From: Planctomycetaceae bacterium UBA6172
GTDB taxonomy: Bacteria > Planctomycetota > Planctomycetia > Pirellulales > Pirellulaceae
DNA length: 7,209 bases
Assembly (NCBI GenBank): GCA_002422955.1
Contig: DITY01000099.1
Coordinates: 1-7,209, forward strand
Direction of reading: 5' to 3'
Below are positions 1-5,844 of the stretch, piece by piece. Position numbers and translations under genes: made by a program. The notes under the pieces were generated by a model. It was not told the origin of the DNA, searched no databases, and was given only the letters and a program-made list of their open reading frames with translations. How positions within the stretch are numbered: the first letter of the stretch is position 1; the number at the start of each line of letters is the position of its first letter.

Positions 1-43
1 GGCGTTGTGAAACTCTTGTTGAGGGCCACCGTCGCAGTTCGTC

Positions 44-1153
44 TTAGCGATTCCAAATCAACTGAAACGAGTAGGAAACGGTCGGGTCGACTTGGATCAT
101 GTCGTCGCTCTGGAGGTCGAAGTCGGAGTCGTGAAAGAAGCGACGATCGAACAGATAGGCGGCACCGAGTTCGAACGAAAAGCCGGCAGGCAATGTGTGA
201 GCCAGTCCCACGCCGGCCTGCTGTTCGAACTGAAAGAAACGTTCTTCGCGGTCCGCTCGGCCCGCCAGAAAGTAGCTCTCGTTGATGATCTGGTACCTCG
301 CGAACACGCTCCAATCCGCCACGACCGCTTGTCTCGCCTCGACGAAAACGTCGGTAACGGGAGTGTAGCGAGCACGAAAGGAAAACGAATCGTTGGGCGC
401 GTAGGTCAACGACGCCGGTAAACCGATCTGCGCTTCGAGTTCGTCGTTGGGACGCCACAGGTAGGCGATGCCAGGGATCGGGAACGCGAGCTGGCTGGTG
501 GGCGAATAAAACAGGCTGAAATTCCACGCGTCGCGATTTCTGACCGGAACGCTCAAGAACCCCAACGACGTCAACGTCAGCTCCTCGGCGCTATAAAACG
601 GCTCGTCACTGGCCGAACCGAAGTTAAAGAGCCCGCCGACTTTCCAGCCGCTGGCCAGTTCGCGGGTGAAGAACATCCCTGCGCGGACATCCCACAACTC
701 GCCGGGAACCGAAATGCCCGACTGTGGCAACACCGCCTCGGTAGATAGCCGGGTGTACTGCAGGGAGGTCGTCGCGAGTAAAATCCCGTCGTCGTAGATC
801 CGAAGCGGAAAGCCGACCTGCGAGGCGATCGAGCGTGACGCCAGCGAATCATCCGTATCACGAACCGATCGGCTGGGGGCGAAGCTGGTCGCCAGCCGGA
901 AGGGTGCCCGCTCGGCCTCGGTCAGCAGCGCCACCCGCTTGCGCGCCAGCGGTGGCGTTTCCTCCCAACGCTCGGGAACGTCATCCACGATCTGGTCGAA
1001 GTCAGGCGGTTGCGGCTGCGGCTGCGTTGACGCCTCGACCATCGGGTCGTCCAGCCAGGACTCCTCCGCGTGGCCCGGCGACGATGCGAAGCCAGCCCAA
1101 CAAGCGGCGCTCGCCACGACGCCTGCCCAAGTTCGCACGCGTATCGACGACAT
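44..1153 (-). CDS. DUF6268-like outer-membrane beta-barrel protein with signal peptide
   Basis: The 369-residue product starts with a Sec signal peptide: basic MSSIRVR, a hydrophobic Ala/Val core, and a likely signal peptidase I site after GHA (residue 29). C18 follows S-A-A rather than a good lipobox, so a lipoprotein is less likely. A Pro/Gln-rich, acidic linker (about residues 38-75) leads to alternating aromatic and polar beta strands. These include the segment AYLWRPNDELEAQIGLP, the ERFFQFEQQ stretch, and a C-terminal strand ending FQLIWNR, as in outer-membrane barrels. From memory this pattern fits the DUF6268 family, common in planctomycetes and without known function; a role in envelope structure or small-solute passage is only a guess. 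The ATG at 1153 is chosen because it starts the signal peptide. The frame is open upstream to an ATG at 1285, but that would bury the signal behind 44 basic residues. No clear ribosome binding site precedes it. Confidence 0.8.
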   Translation of the reverse strand: MSSIRVRTWAGVVASAACWAGFASSPGHAEESWLDDPMVEASTQPQPQPPDFDQIVDDVPERWEETPPLARKRVALLTEAERAPFRLATSFAPSRSVRDTDDSLASRSIASQVGFPLRIYDDGILLATTSLQYTRLSTEAVLPQSGISVPGELWDVRAGMFFTRELASGWKVGGLFNFGSASDEPFYSAEELTLTSLGFLSVPVRNRDAWNFSLFYSPTSQLAFPIPGIAYLWRPNDELEAQIGLPASLTYAPNDSFSFRARYTPVTDVFVEARQAVVADWSVFARYQIINESYFLAGRADREERFFQFEQQAGVGLAHTLPAGFSFELGAAYLFDRRFFHDSDFDLQSDDMIQVDPTVSYSFQLIWNR

Positions 1154-1212
1154 CACTGGGCGATCTTCGATCAACTTGTTCGCAAACCGTTTCGCGGCAC
1201 TGAACCTACCCT

Positions 1213-1229
1213 GTTTGCGATACGCAAAC
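1213..1229. repeat. 17-bp palindrome, possible operator or 5'-leader hairpin
   Basis: GTTTGCG and CGCAAAC are perfect 7-bp inverted arms separated by ATA. The site lies 60-76 bp upstream of the ATG of the outer-membrane protein gene on the minus strand. It could be a dimeric repressor site overlapping that gene's promoter or a hairpin in its leader. The symmetry is seen directly; the role is inference. Confidence 0.4.
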
Positions 1230-1369
1230 CGCGTCCATCGATGCAAGGCAGATTCATTGGAACAGGCGAATGATTGTTGACCCATTCAACCCCGGTCCCG
1301 TAGATGTCCGTCATCCGCCCCCCTCGTCTCCCGAGCTTTGAAACCCGCGGATCGGTTCCCGGAATGACG

Positions 1370-1529
1370 CTAGTCCCCCGCCGCGGTCCTTGCCGCTGCA
1401 CTGGCCAAGTCGACGATTCCGGTACTGGCGACAAAGGATCTGGGTCAAAGGCGTCGTTCGTGAGGCCTTGTAGCCCGATGGTCGAGCTTGCCGAAACTGA
1501 GCTCTTCGCAAGCGACTGACAGGGACTAG
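1370..1529. repeat. 160-bp segment bounded by 8-bp inverted repeat, MITE/REP-like
   Basis: CTAGTCCC (1370-1377) is perfectly inverted as GGGACTAG (1522-1529), enclosing 144 bp. Inside, near the right end, is the REP-like stem-loop at 1486-1513. There is no transposase and no clear target-site duplication beside the ends. It may be a small non-autonomous repeat element or just a long-range RNA pairing. The family resemblance to intergenic repeats of planctomycetes is from memory and not checked. Confidence 0.35.
1486..1513. repeat. REP-like imperfect stem-loop
   Basis: GCTTGCCGAA (1486-1495) pairs with TTCGCAAGC (1505-1513) with one bulged C and a 9-nt loop containing the palindrome GAGCTC. 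Outside a two-base bulge the stem can extend by GTC (1481-1483) with GAC (1514-1516). The core resembles the widespread bacterial REP hairpin type with an AGCTTG...CAAGC stem. It is intergenic and more than 300 bp from either flanking start codon, so it is unlikely to be a terminator for either gene. Confidence 0.45.
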
Positions 1530-1851
1530 GATTCACCAAACCGCTGAAATAAAATTCGGGACGCGATTTCAAAAGCGGGGAGTGAAGTACCCGAAGGGAT
1601 TGGTTTCGAAGGCGACGGTACGCGCCGTAACGCACTCGGGCGAATGGATTGACGCGGCGTGGCAAATCGGCAGCCACTCCGAGTCGGAAGGCGGTCTGCG
1701 GGAGGGTGATCGCCCTGCCATTTCGGGCTCTCCGGATTGTGGTAGGGTGTGATAGTCTCCGATTTCCCGCGAGCGCGTTTTTCGTGCCAGCATTCGCCCG
1801 CCACAAATACCTATTCGCCTGACGCGCGGCCACGATTTGACTGATTCTAAA

Positions 1852-3219
1852 ATGAACGATCTTGCAAAGACATTGGCTGCCCTACGAGAAGCCGTACGGT
1901 TAACGCCTGGCAACATCCCCCTGCTTCGACACTACATCATCACGCTTTTGGACCTGACTCGTTACGACGAGGCTGAGCAGTTCCTAAAAGAAATGCTGGC
2001 CGCTGACGCTCGGAACAACCACCTGCAATTGCTGCTGGCCGAAACGTTTTATCGCCAAGGCAAAAACTCCCATTCGCTGGCAATTGTCGAAACCATTTGC
2101 AATCCGCAAAACCCGTTCGCGCCAGCCTTGGTATTGCATGCCAAATTGCTTTATCGCAACGGCGAGGTCCGGCGAGCGGTCGAGGAATACAAGCGGGCGA
2201 TCGAGCACGACGAAACGCTGGCTGATGCCGATTTCGCCAACCTATTGGGCATCAATGCCAGTTGGGACGATCAGGTTACCGATGCGAATGATGACGAAGT
2301 CGTCGACGGAAAAATTCGGCATTCGGCGACCGATGACGCCTCATCGATGGAGATACGGTTTGAACGGCCGAAGATGAAGTTCGATCAAGTCGGCGGGATG
2401 GATTCGGTCAAGGAGCAGATCCAGATCAAAATCATCTATCCGATCACCCACTCCGAAATGTTTGCCGCTTACGGAAAGAAAGCGGGCGGGGGAATTTTGC
2501 TGTACGGCCCGCCGGGATGCGGTAAGACATTCATCGCACGGGCAACCGCCGGTGAGGTGGACGCCAATTTCATTACGATCGGAATCAATGACATTCTCGA
2601 CATGTGGATGGGCAACAGTGAACGGAACCTTCACGAAGTGTTCCAGAATGCCCGCAGGAATCGTCCTTGTGTGTTGTTTTTTGATGAGGTCGATGCGCTG
2701 GGGGCGAGTCGCAGCGACATGCGACAAAGTGCCGGACGACATCTCGTCAACCAATTTTTAGCTGAAATGGATGGCATTGATGCCGACAATGAAGGACTAC
2801 TGATTCTCGGCGCAACCAACGCGCCCTGGCATGTCGATGGAGCTTTTCGCCGACCCGGCCGTTTTGATCGTGTGATCTTTGTTCCGCCGCCCGACGATAC
2901 AGCTCGTGAACACATCCTGCAGATACATTTGGCTGGCAAACCGAGCGATCGAATCGACTTTCGAAAAATCGCGGCCAAGACGGCGGAATTTTCGGGGGCC
3001 GATTTGAAAGCGGTTGTGGATGTTGCGATCGAAACCAAGCTGCAGCAGGCCATTAAAAGCGGAATGCCAACACCGATTTCGACAAACGACCTGTTGGTTG
3101 CGGCCAAAGCGGTGCGACCAACAACCAAAGAATGGTTCTCGACAGCACGCAACCATGCGATCTATGCTAATCAGGGGGGAACCTATGATGACATCCTGGC
3201 CTATCTCAAAATAAAGTAA
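1852..3219 (+). CDS. TPR-containing AAA+ ATPase (classical AAA clade, Cdc48/FtsH/SpoVK-like)
   Basis: This is a cytosolic 455-residue ATP-driven remodelling factor with no signal peptide or TM segment. Residues 4-120 form about three TPR-like helical pairs (for example the YDEAEQ and RRAVEEYKRAIEHD helices), followed by an acidic linker (about 135-165). One AAA module follows: Walker A GPPGCGKT at 219-226, pore-loop-like MWMGNSERN after the second strand, Walker B VLFFDE at 274-279, sensor-1 GATN at 320-323, the arginine-finger region FRRPGRFDR (R333, R334, R337) and sensor-2 GADL at 382-385. All catalytic residues are present, so it should hydrolyse ATP, probably as a hexamer. The C-terminal tail (KEWFSTARNHAIYANQGG and YDDILAYL) is one I recall from similar TPR-AAA proteins. 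Substrate is unknown. I chose the ATG at 1852; a TTG five codons upstream (1837) is in frame but neither has a clear Shine-Dalgarno site. It is co-transcribed with the next gene. Confidence 0.9.
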   Translation: MNDLAKTLAALREAVRLTPGNIPLLRHYIITLLDLTRYDEAEQFLKEMLAADARNNHLQLLLAETFYRQGKNSHSLAIVETICNPQNPFAPALVLHAKLLYRNGEVRRAVEEYKRAIEHDETLADADFANLLGINASWDDQVTDANDDEVVDGKIRHSATDDASSMEIRFERPKMKFDQVGGMDSVKEQIQIKIIYPITHSEMFAAYGKKAGGGILLYGPPGCGKTFIARATAGEVDANFITIGINDILDMWMGNSERNLHEVFQNARRNRPCVLFFDEVDALGASRSDMRQSAGRHLVNQFLAEMDGIDADNEGLLILGATNAPWHVDGAFRRPGRFDRVIFVPPPDDTAREHILQIHLAGKPSDRIDFRKIAAKTAEFSGADLKAVVDVAIETKLQQAIKSGMPTPISTNDLLVAAKAVRPTTKEWFSTARNHAIYANQGGTYDDILAYLKIK

Positions 3220-3220
3220 C

Positions 3221-3226
3221 GAGGGA
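3221..3226 (+). promoter_or_regulatory. Ribosome binding site of the TPR membrane protein gene
   Basis: GAGGGA begins two bases after the stop codon of the AAA+ gene and ends nine bases before the ATG at 3236. It is the clearest Shine-Dalgarno-like site in the window and supports this start and translation as the second gene of an operon. Confidence 0.6.
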
Positions 3227-3235
3227 ATCGGCAAA

Positions 3236-4504
3236 ATGGGGGCTTCTGCTGCTGTCGAGCGTGCGCGATTGCTGATTTCTCAACAGCGCTATACTATGGC
3301 GCAAGACCTGTTGCATCAGGAACTTGCAAGAGAATCTGATAATGCGATGGTCCATTCTCTGCTGGCATTTTGCCTGTCTCAGAATCGCGATCAACTCAAG
3401 GAAGCGACGCGGGTAGCCGAGCAAGGGGTTTTCCTGGCGCCCGACAGCCCATTTTCCCATTATATTTTAGCGCTGATATGGAAAGATCGAAATCAGACGG
3501 ATAAGGCGCTGGAATCGATAGCAGAATCGCTGGCTCTCGATCCGACAGACGCAACGTTTCACGGCTTGAAAGCACAATTGTTGAGCAAGCAAAGCGATTG
3601 GAAGGGAGCGCTGAGGTCGGCCGAAGAGGGGTTGACGTTCGATCCGGAAGACGAGACCTGCGGGACGATTCGAACCGTCGCTTTGGAACGACTGGGTAAG
3701 GTCGTTGACGCCCGCCAACAAGCTGAAGAATCGCTACGCCAGAATCCGGATTCGACTTGGGCTCACAGCAGCCAGGGCTGGGCGAGGCTACAGCAGGGCG
3801 ATTATCAAGGCGCTCAACGATCATTTGCGGAAGCGCTTCGGTTGTCACCATCCAACGAGATGGCACGGGACGGCATGATCCAGGCGCTCAATAGCACCAA
3901 TTTTGTCTACCGATGGTTTTACCGTCTCATGATCCAAATGAGTCGCCTGGACTCACGCGTGCAATGGGCGCTGATCATCGGTCTCTGGATGGGGATGCGA
4001 TTCCTTAATGGCCTAGCACGAGACAACCCTGCTCTGAAGCCTTGGGTGCTCCCCATTTCATTGCTTTACTTGTTGCTCGTGATGATGACCTGGATCATGG
4101 CACCGCTGTTCAACACCATGCTCAGGTTTCATCCCTATGGCAAACACCTGCTGACCGCCAAGGAAAAGTGGGCCTCGAATCTGATCGCTGGTACCCTCGG
4201 GATTTCGCTCGCACTTGCCGCAACGATCGGAGTGGTTCAGGGTGCCTGGATTGATGCGTTGTTGCCACTTTTGACTGGGCTTTATCTGACAATCCCGATT
4301 GTGATCCCGTTCAATTGTGACGCGTCGTGGGCGAGAATGGTAGGGATCTTTGTCGCCGTTATCTTCGGAATCCTGTATTTTGCAATCAATATTCCTTTGG
4401 TATTTGGGGTGTTTGCGGAAGCCCTTTTTCCGGTTTTTATGATTGGTCTTCTGGTCTACTGTTTCGCCGGTCAAGCATTGATGAGTGCGGAACCGAAATA
4501 CTGA
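3236..4504 (+). CDS. TPR protein with C-terminal six-helix membrane domain
   Basis: The 422-residue product has a soluble N-terminal half (about residues 4-218) built of roughly six TPR units. These show the usual spacing and A/G/P positions, for example the helices before LAPDSP, LDPTDA, FDPEDE, QNPDST and LSPSNE. A connector (YRWFYRLMIQMSRLDSR, 225-241) leads to six predicted TM helices at about 243-260, 270-292, 314-334, 338-358, 367-389 and 392-414. The TM1-2 and TM2-3 connections contain ARDNPALKP and LRFHPYGKHLLTAKEKWAS. There is no signal peptide, so the TPR half is probably cytosolic. I recognise no enzyme motif. I recall a similar TPR plus membrane-domain layout in other bacteria, but not a named function. 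It is 16 bp downstream of the TPR/AAA+ gene, so it is a likely membrane anchor or substrate adaptor for that ATPase (inference). Confidence 0.85.
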   Translation: MGASAAVERARLLISQQRYTMAQDLLHQELARESDNAMVHSLLAFCLSQNRDQLKEATRVAEQGVFLAPDSPFSHYILALIWKDRNQTDKALESIAESLALDPTDATFHGLKAQLLSKQSDWKGALRSAEEGLTFDPEDETCGTIRTVALERLGKVVDARQQAEESLRQNPDSTWAHSSQGWARLQQGDYQGAQRSFAEALRLSPSNEMARDGMIQALNSTNFVYRWFYRLMIQMSRLDSRVQWALIIGLWMGMRFLNGLARDNPALKPWVLPISLLYLLLVMMTWIMAPLFNTMLRFHPYGKHLLTAKEKWASNLIAGTLGISLALAATIGVVQGAWIDALLPLLTGLYLTIPIVIPFNCDASWARMVGIFVAVIFGILYFAINIPLVFGVFAEALFPVFMIGLLVYCFAGQALMSAEPKY

Positions 4505-4532
4505 CAGAATTTGAGTAGGCCACTGAGAATGC

Positions 4533-4664
4533 TTGCGCGGCAAACAAGTGGGAAGCGTCCCCGTAACGGTTGAAATTGATCTACCGGAGGATGAAATCGG
4601 CCCCGCGCAAATTTTGATTTTGGTCATGTATAACCGGTGCGGAGGCCATCAAGGACACGGATGA
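4533..4664 (+). pseudogene. Possible short coding remnant (very uncertain)
   Basis: A 43-codon frame opening at TTG 4533 contains PVTVEIDLPEDEIGPAQ. This recalls the first strand and helix start of small antitoxin-type proteins (IDLPED-like N-termini) and then decays to a Cys/His/Gly tail. There is no ATG at its start and no toxin partner nearby. It may be the remnant of a small gene or chance. Confidence 0.12.
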
Positions 4665-4846
4665 TGTCAGCCACGCACGTCGTACCGAGTGCATTGACCG
4701 CTCGCTGCCGGTTGTCTCCGCTAGCATGGGCTTCTGCTTCACCGGCAACTCCGTAGCCTCCGGCGATCTCGGATCGCTCCAGCTCTAACACTCGATCCGC
4801 CGCTCACATCTGGCGGCACGGTTTCGGACCTGAATCATGCGGGCGG

Positions 4847-4928
4847 GTCGCGGAGCGACCGTCGAAGGTAGCCGGGTGTTTCAACGCCCGGTTCGCATAC
4901 GAATGCCCCGCAATTGTCGCGGAGCGAC
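4847..4928. repeat. Hairpin repeat cluster: two GTCGCGGAGCGAC copies around a CCGGG stem-loop
   Basis: GTCGCGGAGCGAC occurs twice, at 4847-4859 and 4916-4928, in the same orientation with starts 69 bp apart. Each copy is itself a perfect 5-bp stem with a GGA loop. Between them, CCGGGTGTT (4872-4880) and AACGCCCGG (4883-4891) pair over nine positions with one G-T wobble, the innermost pairs forming the loop. I recall such GTCGC and CCGGG hairpins as dispersed intergenic repeats in planctomycete genomes. Their position between convergent 3' ends, 29 bp from the stop of the minus-strand gene, suits a transcription end or mRNA-stabilising role, which is inference. Confidence 0.6.
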
Positions 4929-4956
4929 GGCTGAAATGCGAGATGCCTGCCGCTGT

Positions 4957-5565
4957 TCACTCCGTCGGTGGGACCGTTTCGTCGGGGGAGCCGGCTGCGG
5001 CGGCCAGGGAGCGGTAGAGGAGGTATTGGCTGAAGACGAGGAACAGCAATTCGGTGATCAGTGTCAGTACCAGGGCCATCAGGCTGAGCATGTCGACGGC
5101 CGAAACCCAGCTCGCCGATTCGGTGCCCGTGGTCTGGATTACCGGCACGCCGCCCTGGGGCGCCGAGAGGAAGTAGAACAGCAGATGCGAGACTTCGATC
5201 AACATGATTGTTAACGAAAACACCATGCCGACGATGCTGATCACGCCGCCCATCCAAGCGGACCGGACCAACTTGCGGTAGGTGACGTAGGGTTCGGGGG
5301 TGAGCAGTTTCTTCGCCAGCTTCGTGTATCCGAACGCCCAAAAGGTCGTGAACGCTAACGCCAGCAGGCTCGCGAAGCTCAGGTATTCCACCAGCACGAA
5401 ACCGACGCGAGGCCCGGGGGTGCGGGCGAATGCGAACAGATAGCCCATCAGCAAAACCGGCAGCGATCCGACGATCAGCTGGGCCCAAAAACCACACCAG
5501 CCCAGCCTCGAATAAACGCGAGAAAGCGTGGCGATGTGATGCGGGTCGGTAACAATACGCTCCAT
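4957..5565 (-). CDS. Four-helix integral membrane protein, DUF3611-like
   Basis: The 202-residue protein is predicted to have four TM helices at about 24-48, 56-80, 105-132 and 156-183. The short N-terminus contains LSRVYSRLGWCGFWAQL, and the C-terminal tail is polar (SPDETVPPTE). The N-terminal 'SR.GW.GFW.QL..G..P' pattern and four-helix plan resemble DUF3611, a family I know from cyanobacteria, plastids and some other bacteria and which has no defined biochemical function; the assignment is from memory. An amphipathic stretch, YTKLAKKLLTPEPYVTYRKLVRSAW, links TM2 and TM3 and is probably cytosolic. The ATG at 5565 is the only sensible start; no strong Shine-Dalgarno site is seen. It is downstream of the RND exporter gene on the same strand with a 279-bp gap, so it may have its own promoter. 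Confidence 0.72.
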   Translation of the reverse strand: MERIVTDPHHIATLSRVYSRLGWCGFWAQLIVGSLPVLLMGYLFAFARTPGPRVGFVLVEYLSFASLLALAFTTFWAFGYTKLAKKLLTPEPYVTYRKLVRSAWMGGVISIVGMVFSLTIMLIEVSHLLFYFLSAPQGGVPVIQTTGTESASWVSAVDMLSLMALVLTLITELLFLVFSQYLLYRSLAAAAGSPDETVPPTE

Positions 5566-5844
5566 TTGTCTTGCTCGTTTGGCTCGGGTGGCGACGGGAT
5601 CACGGAATCCGGATCATAGCCGAAAGGGGATTGGCTCGAACATCAGCCCGAATTGGACCGACGATCGTACCCGCCTAAGTTCATGGCACCGGAAGCCGCG
5701 GGCCAATTTTCTTGAGCAATTTCCAGAGTCGGGTCGGAGGGTTGCGGACAGCACCCGGGACAAGCGGGTATCGGTGGGAGGCGGCGAGCTCGGCGGCCAT
5801 GGGGGCGGGTTCGGCTTGAGGGGCGAATTGCCAATTCCCTTCTA
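5566..5844. other. 279-bp gap between minus-strand genes
   Basis: I see no gene here. Translated frames crossing it are Arg/Pro/Gly-rich shadows of the RND gene. It presumably contains the promoter of the DUF3611-like gene, but no confident boxes were found. A short GAATTG-C-CAATTC symmetry (5825-5837) lies just after the RND stop codon; its 1-nt centre makes it a poor RNA hairpin. Confidence 0.45.

Larger units (their letters stand above)
1154..1851. other. 698-bp intergenic region between divergent genes
   Basis: No convincing gene is seen here. Open frames exist on both strands (for example minus strand 1171-1833 and plus strand 1304-1519), but their translations are rich in Arg, Pro and Ser with no domain-like hydrophobic pattern, as expected of random open frames in GC-rich DNA or of repeat DNA. 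The stretch holds a 17-bp palindrome (1213-1229), a small GTTGA/TCAAC hairpin (1276-1290), a segment bounded by an 8-bp inverted repeat (1370-1529) and a near-palindrome GGGTGATCGCCC (1704-1715). It must also contain the promoters of both divergent genes. A TGTGATAGT extended -10-like string lies at 1748-1756 about 100 bp before the AAA+ gene, but no -35 box accompanies it, so I do not call it a promoter. Confidence 0.6.
4505..4956. other. 452-bp convergent intergenic region
   Basis: This lies between the 3' ends of the plus-strand operon and the minus-strand membrane gene. The left part holds only a tiny open frame (4533-4664). The right part holds a cluster of GC-rich hairpins (4847-4928). 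Neither gene has a classic hairpin followed by a T-run, so termination is probably Rho-dependent or uses the hairpin cluster. The minus-strand open frame through this region belongs to a shadow of the next gene and is not called. Confidence 0.55.

Noticed and set aside
835..1203. 122-codon plus-strand frame
   Set aside because: It lies opposite the signal peptide and linker of the outer-membrane gene; composition is typical of an antisense shadow.
1304..1519. 71-codon plus-strand frame ending MVELAETELFASD
   Set aside because: It lies largely over the inverted-repeat segment and its end is the translated REP-like hairpin, so it is probably repeat DNA and not a gene.
1171..1833. 220-codon minus-strand open frame in the intergenic region
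   Set aside because: The translation is Arg/Pro/Ser-rich without domain pattern, runs through the palindrome and the inverted-repeat segment, and overlaps the upstream region of the barrel gene; more likely repeat or non-coding DNA.
1837..1851. TTG start five codons upstream of the AAA+ gene ATG
   Set aside because: ATG at 1852 gives a natural N-terminus (MNDLAKTL) and the TTG has no better ribosome binding site.
4058..4627. 189-codon minus-strand frame
   Set aside because: Antisense shadow of the TM region of the TPR membrane protein; it is Arg/His/Gln-rich with no hydrophobic pattern.
4847..4928. CRISPR-like repeats
   Set aside because: There are only two 13-bp copies, the interval holds a hairpin instead of a spacer, and no cas gene is present.
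4835..5497. 220-codon minus-strand frame
   Set aside because: It overlaps the DUF3611-like gene in another frame and its end is the translated hairpin repeat; Arg/His/Gly-rich shadow.
5825..5837. GAATTG-C-CAATTC symmetry after the RND gene as a terminator
   Set aside because: A 1-nt loop is not feasible, the remaining stem is short, and no T-run follows on the minus strand.
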